A DNA stretch of 52,501 nucleotides from Candidatus Methanophaga sp. AG-394-G06 (GTDB taxonomy: Archaea > Halobacteriota > Syntropharchaeia > Alkanophagales > Methanospirareceae), in contig PRCZ01000003.1 of assembly GCA_009903405.1 (NCBI GenBank), forward strand, positions 15,347 through 67,847, written 5' to 3'. The notes under the pieces are model-generated. The model was not told the DNA's origin. It saw only the letters and a list, made by a program, of their open reading frames with translations, and made no database searches. Of this stretch, positions 15,456-23,259 are shown piece after piece (position 1 is the stretch's first letter; each line of letters begins with the position of its first letter). Made by a program: the position numbers and the translations under genes.

Positions 15456-15711
15456 GTCCCGGTAAAGTTTTCAAATGGAGCATGTAGCATGGAGATCAAA
15501 TACAACATTCAATTCGTAATTCGTAATTGATAATTCGTAATTGATAAAAGAAAATCGGTGCTAAAAGCGAAAAGAAGCGAGAGACGGTGCGGCGTCCGCC
15601 TCTCGCTGATGGCCGCGCTAACAATTCCACGTTGGATAAAAATGGGTTGTAATAACGGCCATCCAATATGCATCCTTGTCCTTAACACGCCATGTTTTTT
15701 TTGCCGCTCTT
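15456..15711. other. Gene-free stretch with tandem repeats and a GC-rich hairpin
   Basis: AATTCGTAATT/GATA units repeat in tandem at about 15506-15547. At 15577-15606, GCGAGAG and CTCTCGC form a 7-bp stem, with an inner CGG/CCG pair and an 8-nt loop, in a GC-rich patch unlike the AT-rich surroundings. I see no protein-coding gene here. The hairpin could belong to a small RNA or be the 3' structure of the WtpA transcript. Confidence 0.4.
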
Positions 15712-16866
15712 TTACTCCCTTCTCTTTCTCAAGTGGCCATAAATAACTGCTAATAGTGCTGTAACCGCGAATACCGCTTCGAAGCCTGGTGTTGGCGTTG
15801 GAGTCTGTGAAGGCGTTGGTGCTGCGGGAGTTGGCGTTATTAGAGGTGTAAGAGCTAATTCAGCAGGTAATACGCCACTTCCTTCCGGTGGCACAATTGG
15901 TGGTTGTCCCATATCGGCAAAGATCTTCTGCCCGGCATCGCCTATGACAAACTGTACGAACTCCAGCCCAAGCTCAGGATTTTTCGCGTTCTTCGGTACG
16001 GTAATACCATAAACAATAGGCTTGCCCGTTTTTGTCTTCCCATCCGAAGTCTCTAATTCGACCTTTTTGTAAACGTCCGCATACTCCACCTTGCTCAAAT
16101 CTATTGGTTCCGGCAAATCAACAAATGCTAAATTGTGCTGAACTGCAACGCTCCTGTACTCAAAAGCATAATCAAGCCCCCCTTCCTCAACCATCGCTAC
16201 GAGTTCAACCGATTTCGGTCTTATACTTACCTTCTCTCTATTTGGCTTCAAATCTTCTGGCGTCTTTATGAGATACGTACCGTCTTCCTCACTTATCGTA
16301 ATTGCCGTGTTGTTGAGAATCAACTCATCGAATATCTGGTCATCGCCGTAATATAACTCCGCAAGCTGAAACACCATTACTGCCCTGTATCCGCAAGGGT
16401 CGAGATTCGGGCTTGAGAATGCAAACACTACACCATCTCGCCGGAGAATATCATACCAGTTATCGGGCGTAATTTCATCTGCATATCTACTCTTCTCCGG
16501 ATTATATGCAAGCACTAAATCGTTCGTTGCGAATCGGACAACCCAATCTGCATACTCTGGATACATCATGCTTGGTATGAGCGTGTAATCTGCGGATGCA
16601 ACCACATCCCCTATCTTTCCGACATCTGTTACCTGTCTTATCGCTGCTATACTACCCATTGACTCCCGGCGCACATCTACATCCGGATGTAACGTCTCGA
16701 ATTCTTTCTCCGCTTCTTCCAAAGGTACCGCTAAGCTACCGGCGTGGAAGATTTTGAGTGTTTTGGCTTCTTGCGCTTCCACAGAAGGGTTGTAAAAAGA
16801 GGCAAGCGATACGCAGACAATCACTACCATCGCTATTGCAAAGGCTAATATTTTTCTTCTTTCCAT
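15712..16866 (-). CDS. wtpA: Tungstate/molybdate-binding protein WtpA with PGF-CTERM anchor
   Basis: This 384-residue protein has a signal peptide (about 8-30). A periplasmic-binding-fold domain of ModA/WtpA type follows: LKIFHAGSLAVPLEEAEKEF (oxyanion-binding Ser, about 38-57), RRESMGSIAAIR, GDVVASADYTLIP, ATNDLVLAYNP and LDYAFEYRSVA. After a Thr/Pro-rich linker (PTPSQTPTPTP) it ends in PGFEAVFAVTALLAVIYGHLRKRRE-type sequence. That is a PGF-CTERM signal for archaeosortase processing and lipid anchoring. It captures tungstate or molybdate at the cell surface. The permease and ATPase (WtpBC) are not adjacent. A palindrome over the promoter suggests repression by a ModE-like regulator. Confidence 0.9.
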   Translation of the reverse strand: MERRKILAFAIAMVVIVCVSLASFYNPSVEAQEAKTLKIFHAGSLAVPLEEAEKEFETLHPDVDVRRESMGSIAAIRQVTDVGKIGDVVASADYTLIPSMMYPEYADWVVRFATNDLVLAYNPEKSRYADEITPDNWYDILRRDGVVFAFSSPNLDPCGYRAVMVFQLAELYYGDDQIFDELILNNTAITISEEDGTYLIKTPEDLKPNREKVSIRPKSVELVAMVEEGGLDYAFEYRSVAVQHNLAFVDLPEPIDLSKVEYADVYKKVELETSDGKTKTGKPIVYGITVPKNAKNPELGLEFVQFVIGDAGQKIFADMGQPPIVPPEGSGVLPAELALTPLITPTPAAPTPSQTPTPTPGFEAVFAVTALLAVIYGHLRKRRE

Positions 16867-16879
16867 ATTATCATCATCC

Positions 16880-16915
16880 TCGATATGCTAAGATGTACAT
16901 ATCGATATAAAAAGG
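16880..16915 (-). promoter_or_regulatory. wtpA promoter: TATA box and TCGATATG-N10-CATATCGA operator
   Basis: On the minus strand a TTTTTATAT TATA box (about 16906-16915) is followed at once by perfect 8-bp inverted arms at 16898-16905 and 16880-16887, separated by 10 nt. The palindrome would lie at or near the transcription start, where a bound repressor would block initiation. Its outer CG and inner TAT resemble ModE boxes. ModE control is inference. Confidence 0.55.
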
Positions 16916-16940
16916 TTTTTGTTGGTGTCTTGTCAAGAAC

Positions 16941-16950
16941 CTTTATATTA
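16941..16950 (+). promoter_or_regulatory. TATA box of the 5S rRNA gene
   Basis: CTTTATATTA lies about 25-30 nt ahead of the 5S gene's mature 5' end, at the standard archaeal distance. Confidence 0.6.
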
Positions 16951-16971
16951 ACAGAAGTAGATATGTGTAGT

Positions 16972-17101
16972 TGGGCATAGCGGCCATAGCGGCGGGGAAA
17001 CTCCCGGTCCCATTCCGAACCCGGAAGATAAGCTCGTCAGCGTTCCTTACTGTACTGAGTTGCGAGAGCACTTGGGAACTCTGGATCGCTGCTATGCCTA
17101 T
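16972..17101 (+). rRNA. rrf: 5S ribosomal RNA, solitary
   Basis: Terminal arms GGCATAGC (near 16975) and GCTATGCC (near 17092) form helix I. The conserved loop CCCATTCCGAACCCGGAAGATAAGC is present in sequence order, as is the later GAGAGCACTTGGGAACTC helix. Length is about 128 nt. It has its own TATA box. Neither 16S nor 23S rRNA nor a tRNA is adjacent, so it is unlinked to a ribosomal operon. It runs tail-to-tail with apgM. Confidence 0.93.
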
Positions 17102-17119
17102 TTCATTTTGAGCAGTTAC

Positions 17120-18355
17120 TTACGTTCCATACATCTTATAATAACCCATGAAATCAGCTATTGTCAGCATCAAATCAAGGCCTCGCATCCGGTTTAAGCC
17201 GCCGGACGCAGCCGAAATCTCATCGAATTTCTTCACGTTATCTTTCCTGATCCCTTCCCCTTTTATAACTATTGGGACAGGGTCACTACTGTGTCTTTTT
17301 AGTGGCACTGGCGTGCTATGATCTCCAGTAATGACAATGTAAGCATCGGCATCTTTTAGCCGCGCCACAAGCTCTTTATCTATCCGGGAGATCATGCTTC
17401 TCTTACCCTCGAAGTTGCCATCATGGCCCTTATTATCAGTATCTTTCACGTGAACAAAGACAAATTCATGATCCTCCAAAGACTGCAATGTCGCTTCCGC
17501 CTTATTATTTAAGTTTGTATCCGCCTTACCTGTCGCACCTTCAACAGGGATAATATCCATGCCAAGGTATTTGGCAACGCCCTTATAAAGAGACGCTCCC
17601 GCTACACATGCGGTGCTAAACCCAAACCGCTCTTTTATCGGTGTCACCACCTCATAGCTGCCCGCGCCTCGCGGCAAAATGATATTCGCAGGTAGTTCAC
17701 CCTTCTGTCTCCGCGCCTCATTTACTGGATGCTCATTCAATAGCTCATGGCTCATCCTGACAAATTTATTTACGATTGCTGCTGTCCTCAGGGCAGCATC
17801 GCCTTCTTTAAGTGGTTTGCATTCTTGTACAATACTCCCAGCTTCATGCGTATCCACATCGGATACGTATTTGGAGATATTTTCGCCTTTCATTACAAGT
17901 GCGCATCGATGCTCGGTAGTATTCTCCAGAGCGAGCTCAACACCGTCTATTTCAAGCCCGTTTAGTACAGAAGCCAGTTCTTTACTCCCGTTTCTTCCCG
18001 CTCTTCTATCCACGACCCGCATCTTTTCGTCCACAGTAGCGAAATTAGCTCTAAATGCAACTTCCCCCTTATGCAATTGCATGTCAGCGCCAAGCGCTTC
18101 AAACACGCCTCTGCCTGGATAATACTTGTAAGGATCGTAGCCAAAGAGGGAAAGATGTGCGGTATCGCTCCCCGGCACTATTCCCGGCGATATTACGTCC
18201 ATCAACCCATTTATGCCCTCTTCGCTTATTTTATCTATATTAGAGGTATCAGCAGCTTGTAGGGGTGTTTTTCCACCCACTGATGGACGGTCACCAAGGC
18301 CATCGCATATCAATAGTATCGCCTTATTTTTACCGTTGCCTAGTTTTACACTCAT
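17120..18355 (-). CDS. apgM: 2,3-bisphosphoglycerate-independent phosphoglycerate mutase, archaeal type
   Basis: This 411-residue enzyme of the alkaline-phosphatase superfamily opens with KAILLICDGLGDRPSVGGKTPL (metal-binding Asp, about 12-33). It continues with PGSDTAHLSLFGYDPYKYYPGRG (Ser phosphorylation loop, about 61-83) and MKGENI, and ends with VHVKDTDNKGHDGNFEGK and ITGDHSTP (metal ligands). Length fits ApgM. It interconverts 2- and 3-phosphoglycerate in glycolysis and gluconeogenesis, using metal ions but no bisphosphoglycerate. Its start is 36 nt from the divergent ADP-ribosylglycohydrolase gene, and the two share one small promoter region. Confidence 0.95.
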   Translation of the reverse strand: MSVKLGNGKNKAILLICDGLGDRPSVGGKTPLQAADTSNIDKISEEGINGLMDVISPGIVPGSDTAHLSLFGYDPYKYYPGRGVFEALGADMQLHKGEVAFRANFATVDEKMRVVDRRAGRNGSKELASVLNGLEIDGVELALENTTEHRCALVMKGENISKYVSDVDTHEAGSIVQECKPLKEGDAALRTAAIVNKFVRMSHELLNEHPVNEARRQKGELPANIILPRGAGSYEVVTPIKERFGFSTACVAGASLYKGVAKYLGMDIIPVEGATGKADTNLNNKAEATLQSLEDHEFVFVHVKDTDNKGHDGNFEGKRSMISRIDKELVARLKDADAYIVITGDHSTPVPLKRHSSDPVPIVIKGEGIRKDNVKKFDEISAASGGLNRMRGLDLMLTIADFMGYYKMYGT

Positions 18356-18391
18356 TGAATATTTATCAAGCGCGTATATTTATTAAAGTTT

Positions 18392-19339
18392 ATGGGCTTG
18401 GATTCAAAGATTGACTTAAAAGCGAAATTTAGGGGTGCTTTATTAGGCAGTGCAGTAGGCGATGCATTAGGCGCTCCTGTGGAAGGTTACGACATGGAGA
18501 TGGTGCGTTCTGTATATGGCGGGGAGTGGGAAATGATCTATGGCCGCTACACAGACGACACGGAGATGACGATCGGCGTTGCGGAATCATTAATAGAGAA
18601 TAAAGGCTTTAATGGTGCTGATATGGCACTTAAGTTCATCCAAAATTACAATGTAAAGAGGGGATACGGGCCAGGATCTAAAGAAGTGCTAAGAAGGATA
18701 CGCGAAGGTGAAAGTTTGGCGGATGCATCGGGAAAACTATTTGGTGGAAGAGGTTCTTATGGCAATGGTGCTGCGATGCGAATTGCCCCTGTAGGGCTTT
18801 TTTATTTTGATACATCAGATATGCTATGGGAAATAGCTTATAAATCCTCTAATATCACGCATTCTCATGAGCTTGGCAAGGCTGGAGCAGCTTTGCAAGC
18901 TTTAGCCGTCGCTTTAGCCGTGCGTGGACAAAAAGAGGATATGCTGCTCAAACTGAAAGAAGTTGTTAAAACTGTGATGTATACGAGTAAGCTAGGAAAG
19001 CTAAAGGCACTTTTGGATGAAGGAGCAACTAAAAAGAGGGTGATATCGGAATTAGGCAACGGAGTGGTGGCTTTTGAGTCGGTACCCACAGCTATTTACT
19101 CTTTTCTCCGATCCGATAATTTTAAGGATAGTGTAGTCTATGCGATAAGTTTAGGTGGGGATACTGACACCATAGGGGCGATGGCAGGAGCGATAAGCGG
19201 TGCTTACTACGGCGAAGCGGCAATTCCAAAAGCGTGGTTGGAGCGGTTAGAGGATGGTGAAAAGGGTAGAAGCTATATAAAGAAGTTGGCAGAGGATTTG
19301 TGTCAGATCAAGTTGCAGTTGTTGCAGGGGCGGTATTGA
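18392..19339 (+). CDS. ADP-ribosylglycohydrolase-family protein (DraG/ARH-like)
   Basis: This 315-residue protein has the family's metal-site motifs. FRGALLGSAVGDALGAPVEGY lies at about 12-32. YTDDTEMTIGVAESL (Thr-Asp-Asp, about 52-66) and GGDTDTIGAMAGAISGAYYG (about 256-275) bind the two Mg ions. Relatives remove ADP-ribose from Arg, Ser or nucleic-acid bases, or act on other ADP-ribosyl substrates. Target proteins cannot be told from the sequence. The leader is very short (TATA-like sequence about 20-25 nt ahead), so the mRNA may be leaderless. It is divergent from apgM. Confidence 0.9.
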   Translation: MGLDSKIDLKAKFRGALLGSAVGDALGAPVEGYDMEMVRSVYGGEWEMIYGRYTDDTEMTIGVAESLIENKGFNGADMALKFIQNYNVKRGYGPGSKEVLRRIREGESLADASGKLFGGRGSYGNGAAMRIAPVGLFYFDTSDMLWEIAYKSSNITHSHELGKAGAALQALAVALAVRGQKEDMLLKLKEVVKTVMYTSKLGKLKALLDEGATKKRVISELGNGVVAFESVPTAIYSFLRSDNFKDSVVYAISLGGDTDTIGAMAGAISGAYYGEAAIPKAWLERLEDGEKGRSYIKKLAEDLCQIKLQLLQGRY

Positions 19340-19357
19340 CAGGAGTTGTAACGAAAG

Positions 19358-19375
19358 TTTTATATATTGATAATA
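19358..19375 (+). promoter_or_regulatory. Promoter and possible operator of the ArsR-ABC operon
   Basis: TTTTATATATT (from about 19358) is a TATA candidate, overlapped by ATATT-GAT-AATAT arms (19363-19367, 19371-19375). GGGGGTG ahead of the start is the ribosome-binding site. The small palindrome could be the ArsR protein's own site. Confidence 0.4.
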
Positions 19376-19423
19376 TTTATGATCTAACCGGATAATTAAT
19401 TCTTTGACGGGGGTGTAGAAGAG

Positions 19424-19963
19424 ATGATATTCAAAGCATTGAGTAGTACAACGCGGGTGGAGATGTTAAAGCTTTTAATGAAGAGAGAGTATCACGTGTC
19501 TGGTTTGGCAAAGGCGTTGGGAATATCAGTGCCGGTGGCTGCGAAGCATGTCAGAATTTTAGAGGGTGCGGATCTGCTGACGTGTAAACAATTCGGTAGG
19601 ACACATGTATTAAAGGTGAATCGGGAGAAGCTGTATGATGCAATGGTGGCTTTTAGCGAGGAATACGAGATAGAGGTTCAGAAAGGAACAAGCATTTTGG
19701 ATGCATTAAAGGAAGTGGCAGGCGTGGGAATAAAGAAAATAGGAGATAAAGAGTTCATTGTATCAATAGACGGTGAAGAAGGTTTTTTTGTATACGAAGT
19801 AAATGGTAAATTCCCGGATAAGCCGATTAACGAATATATGCTGGATCATGGTGGCGAGATAGAAATAAAGCGATTGGTTCCTGTCCTTAAGAAGCGGGTA
19901 ACGGTACATATGGGCAGCGGAGAAGGGAAAAATAATGAAAAAAGAGGAGATGTGGAAAAATGA
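19424..19963 (+). CDS. ArsR-type winged-helix regulator fused to a DUF4430-like domain
   Basis: This 179-residue protein starts with an ArsR-type winged helix (1-75: FKALSSTTRVEMLKLL, then YHVSGLAKALGISVPVAAKHVRILE as recognition helices). Residues about 105-165 (EFIVSIDGEEGFFVYEVNGK, then YMLDHGGEIEIKRL) resemble the transcobalamin-like C-terminal or DUF4430 fold, which is usually extracytoplasmic and ligand-binding. Such a pairing suggests a one-component sensor. It heads an operon of a surface protein, an ABC ATPase and two permeases and probably controls it. The ligand is unknown. The tail is charged and low complexity. Confidence 0.75.
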   Translation: MIFKALSSTTRVEMLKLLMKREYHVSGLAKALGISVPVAAKHVRILEGADLLTCKQFGRTHVLKVNREKLYDAMVAFSEEYEIEVQKGTSILDALKEVAGVGIKKIGDKEFIVSIDGEEGFFVYEVNGKFPDKPINEYMLDHGGEIEIKRLVPVLKKRVTVHMGSGEGKNNEKRGDVEK

Positions 19964-20036
19964 ATGGTAACCGTTTGGTTGAGATGAGAATTAGATCGCG
20001 CTATCGTTTTGTTGAAACCAAATGAGGTGATATACG

Positions 20037-21311
20037 ATGATAAGAGCGAAGAAAGTAATTGCAATGACTTTTGCGGTGGCCGCTTTGATACTACTTGCAA
20101 CAGCCATTGTATCTGCCATTGATGGCCCCGCGGTCATGGTTACTAGCTACACTGTGGAGCCCGAAGCCTTGATGCCCGGTGACACTGGCACTATTACACT
20201 AACCATAAAGAATATGGATGAACAATCGTCAGAGACGGTGGAGACCGTTAGTGGAATAGGTTCTCAATCTACTAAAAAGCAATCAAAAAGTAGCATAAGT
20301 GCAGAAATAGAAACCATACGACTGAGTAGCAGAAGCAGTGACATAGAATGGCTGAGTGAAGGTTCTCGACGCACCGAATACTACAACGTAGGTGCTTTAG
20401 GACCTGGAGAGGGCATAAATATTAGTATACCAATAAAAGCTGCTGATTACGCTCGTGATGGCACTTATCACCCGGAAGTGTATATAGAAGTGGAAAATGG
20501 CGAAAATGTGCGGTTCCCTGTCTGTGTGAAAGTGGACAGTAGTGAAGTGGAACTACTTGAGACGGATGTCCATCCAGAGATTTCGCTCAGCGAGTCAAAG
20601 CAGATAGGGCTGGTGGTGGCGAATAATAGACCTAACTCAGTGAGCGGGGTAAATGTGCATGTGAAAGCAAAAACCGAGGAGATAGAAATCACGCCCAAAC
20701 AAATTTTCATAGGCGGTTTGGCGGCGGATGAAAAGCGGGTGGTGAATTTCACGCTCACGCCTCTTTCTGCGGGAGATATAGACATCTCGTTCGATGCCAC
20801 ATATAAGAACGGCGATAATGTACACCATAACGATCTTGAATCATCTGTATTGGTGAAGAGCATAGCAGATGTGAAGCTCATCCTGGTGAATGCGCCCGAA
20901 TTTGTTTATAAAGGAGACATAGCAAAGATTGAGTTTGACGTAGCTAATGGTATGGCAAAGGATATTAAAGCAGTATCCGTGAAGCCGGCGATAGTTGGGG
21001 AAACCGGAGGAGTCAGGCTATTACCTTCTGAATATTTTATTGGCGACATGGAAGTGGGTGACGTCTTTTCTGCTTCTTTTGAGCTTTATACTGTCGATTT
21101 AGATGTTGGCGATACAGAAATACCGTTTAAATTGGTGTTTCGAGATCTCGACACGGACAAGAGATATGAAATTCCAGGTTACGATGTACATATAGAGGTA
21201 AAGGAGCCGCAGGAGGGGGAGTTATCTATTTATCTGTTCATAGTCGCACTACTTGTAATTATCGTTGTTGTTGCCGGGCTGGTATGGGTAAAGCGAAAAC
21301 GAGGAAGGTAG
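20037..21311 (+). CDS. Surface-anchored NEW3/CARDB-type protein (S-layer-like, COG1361)
   Basis: This 424-residue protein has a signal peptide (about 8-28) and at least three Ig-like repeats with NEW3/CARDB features (VEPEALMPGDTGTITLTIKN; GLVVANNRPNSVSGVNVHV; IEFDVANGMAKDIKAVSV). A C-terminal helix (about 400-418) followed by KRKRGR fixes it to the membrane, so the body faces outside. Archaea often pair such proteins with LolD/MacB-type ABC systems, as here: the ATPase starts 7 nt after the stop. It may act as the external partner of the exporter. GAGGTGATATACG precedes ATG. Confidence 0.75.
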   Translation: MIRAKKVIAMTFAVAALILLATAIVSAIDGPAVMVTSYTVEPEALMPGDTGTITLTIKNMDEQSSETVETVSGIGSQSTKKQSKSSISAEIETIRLSSRSSDIEWLSEGSRRTEYYNVGALGPGEGINISIPIKAADYARDGTYHPEVYIEVENGENVRFPVCVKVDSSEVELLETDVHPEISLSESKQIGLVVANNRPNSVSGVNVHVKAKTEEIEITPKQIFIGGLAADEKRVVNFTLTPLSAGDIDISFDATYKNGDNVHHNDLESSVLVKSIADVKLILVNAPEFVYKGDIAKIEFDVANGMAKDIKAVSVKPAIVGETGGVRLLPSEYFIGDMEVGDVFSASFELYTVDLDVGDTEIPFKLVFRDLDTDKRYEIPGYDVHIEVKEPQEGELSIYLFIVALLVIIVVVAGLVWVKRKRGR

Positions 21312-21318
21312 GTATACA

Positions 21319-21981
21319 ATGATCCACACCGAAAACCTAAGCAAAACGTACATGATGGGTGATGTGGAAGTACAAGCACTGCGGGCGGTGGACTTAGAGA
21401 TAAAAGACGGTGAGTTCATTGCTATTATAGGGCCTTCGGGCTCAGGCAAGTCCACGCTGCTCAATCTGATCGGCTGTTTGGATACGCCCACAAGCGGTGC
21501 GGTCTTCATAGATGGTATAGATACAGGAAAGCTAAGCGAAAATGGGCTTGCCGAGATAAGAAGGGAGAAAATAGGATTCATATTCCAGCAGTTTAATCTC
21601 ATCCACACGTTAAATGCGTTAGAAAACGTTGCACTTCCCATGTTCTTCGCTGGCGTGGGGCGAGAAACGAGGATAAAGAGAGCTGATGAATTACTTGCAA
21701 AGGTCGGACTTGGAGACCGCATGTACCATAAACCTTCGGAGCTGAGCGGTGGGCAGCAGCAGCGGGTGGCTATTGCACGGGCGCTTTCTAATGACCCGGA
21801 AGTCGTCATCGGCGATGAGCCAACGGGAAACGTGGATACTGAGACGGGAAACGCGATAATGGGTATATTAAAAGGTTTGAATCGCGATGGAAGGACGATC
21901 ATTGTGGTAACGCACGATGCAGAGATTGCAGCCTACGCAGGTAGAACAAAGCGGATGCGAGATGGAAGGGTGCTTGATTGA
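21319..21981 (+). CDS. MacB/LolD-type ABC transporter ATPase
   Basis: This 220-residue ATPase is complete: Walker A GPSGSGKSTLLNLIG (about 37-51), Q-loop FIFQQFNLI, signature LSGGQQQRVAIARAL, Walker B VVIGDEPTGNVD and the switch His in IVVTHDAEIA. NLSKTYMMGDVEVQALRAV at the start is typical of the LolD/FtsE/MacB group, which works with FtsX-fold permeases in export or mechanotransmission rather than uptake. The next two genes encode such permeases and the gap to the first is 3 nt. Confidence 0.93.
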   Translation: MIHTENLSKTYMMGDVEVQALRAVDLEIKDGEFIAIIGPSGSGKSTLLNLIGCLDTPTSGAVFIDGIDTGKLSENGLAEIRREKIGFIFQQFNLIHTLNALENVALPMFFAGVGRETRIKRADELLAKVGLGDRMYHKPSELSGGQQQRVAIARALSNDPEVVIGDEPTGNVDTETGNAIMGILKGLNRDGRTIIVVTHDAEIAAYAGRTKRMRDGRVLD

Positions 21982-21984
21982 GCA

Positions 21985-23178
21985 ATGCGAGACAAATTTC
22001 TGCTGGCTTTTCGGAGCATAAGAGAGAGAAAGGCGCGTTCAATACTCACTGTACTGGGTATTGCGGTGGGCATAGCGGCTATCGTCTCTTTGATGAGCGT
22101 CGGCTATGGTATGGAAGAAGCGATAACCGGTGAATTGACAGGGATGGCAGATATGATTTCGGTGATGCCAGGGGAAATCAGGGGTGCACATAGCTATATA
22201 GAAAAGGGGAGTTTCACAGATAGGGACGTAAGCGACTTACAGCGAATAGGTGGTATAAAGGAAATCTCGGCAATGACGTACGATGCCGCAGAAGTGGAGT
22301 ATAGAAACGAAAACGTGCCCATTTTTGTATTCGGTGGTGACACAAAAGAGCTGGAGGGCTTCTATGTGGAGCCTGTCGGACTCAAAGAAGGTCGCTGGCT
22401 CCGCGAGAATGATTATAAAGCGTGCGTCATCGGAGACCGTGTAGCCAATGACTTCTTCGATGAGGTCATACACGTGAACGATAAACTGGTAATAAATAGT
22501 GATAAATTCATTGTGGTTGGCGTTTTTGAAAAAGGGGACATGCTGTATTCTAATGACGTAGATAGCAACATTTTTCTCACGTTGCGTGCTGCAAAGGAGG
22601 TTCTGCAAACCGATGAGATAAAATACATCATAGTGCGGGTCTATAAGATAGAAGAAGCGGAAAGGGTAGCAGAGGAGATTGAGGAAGTGATAAATGATAA
22701 CCACGGGCTCGATGATTTCGCTATGGCAATGACGATGGGTAGCATGATAGAAATGATGGATGATATTTTCAATATCATACAGGGTGTTTTGGTGGGAATA
22801 GCGGCAATTGCACTCATTGTTGCATCCATTGGCATAATGAATACGATGCTGATGTCTGTGATGGAGCGAACGCATGAGATCGGCGTGATGAAAGCGATAG
22901 GCGCAAAAAGCCGCGATGTGCTCTCTCTTTTCCTGCTCGAATCGAGCATTGTGAGTCTGGTGGGCGGTGTAACTGGCTGTGTAGTGGGTGTCATCGTAGC
23001 TAAAGTTCTGAGCTTCTTAGGCAGCACGGCATCGGGATTAGAAATCGCAGCGATTGTGAAACCCGAAGTTTTACTCGCTGGAATAGCAGTTGCCGTGATA
23101 GTAGGAGTTCTATCAGGGTTCTATCCAGCGAGAAAAGCGTCGAGAATGAGCCCCGTGGAAGCAGTGAGGTATGGCTAA
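21985..23178 (+). CDS. MacB/FtsX-type ABC permease, copy 1
   Basis: This 397-residue permease has the type VII ABC layout. An N-terminal helix (SILTVLGIAVGIAAIVSLMSVG) is followed by a MacB periplasmic core domain (about 40-240). Three C-terminal helices carry IGIMNTMLMSVMERTHEIGVMKAIGAK (about 280-306), the FtsX signature loop. The sequence ends YPARKASRMSPVEAVRYG. It probably couples ATP hydrolysis to substrate movement or conformational work outside the membrane. A close paralogue follows directly. The two likely form a heterodimer or are duplicates. Confidence 0.9.
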   Translation: MRDKFLLAFRSIRERKARSILTVLGIAVGIAAIVSLMSVGYGMEEAITGELTGMADMISVMPGEIRGAHSYIEKGSFTDRDVSDLQRIGGIKEISAMTYDAAEVEYRNENVPIFVFGGDTKELEGFYVEPVGLKEGRWLRENDYKACVIGDRVANDFFDEVIHVNDKLVINSDKFIVVGVFEKGDMLYSNDVDSNIFLTLRAAKEVLQTDEIKYIIVRVYKIEEAERVAEEIEEVINDNHGLDDFAMAMTMGSMIEMMDDIFNIIQGVLVGIAAIALIVASIGIMNTMLMSVMERTHEIGVMKAIGAKSRDVLSLFLLESSIVSLVGGVTGCVVGVIVAKVLSFLGSTASGLEIAAIVKPEVLLAGIAVAVIVGVLSGFYPARKASRMSPVEAVRYG

Positions 23179-23237
23179 ACCTTCATTCTAAAGAAAGAAG
23201 CTTTACCAAGAAAGATGGTTTTTGCAAAGCAAAAAGA
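23151..23237. repeat. 87-bp direct repeat, copy 1 (permease 3' end plus family B hairpins)
   Basis: This stretch covers the last codons of the first permease and the downstream CTTCATTCTAAAGAAAGAAG and TTTTTGC-AAA-GCAAAAA hairpins. It matches 24447-24533 with few differences. The second hairpin looks like a terminator or processing site between the two permeases. Confidence 0.85.
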
Positions 23238-23259
23238 TAAACAGAAAGGGTGTTGAGCG

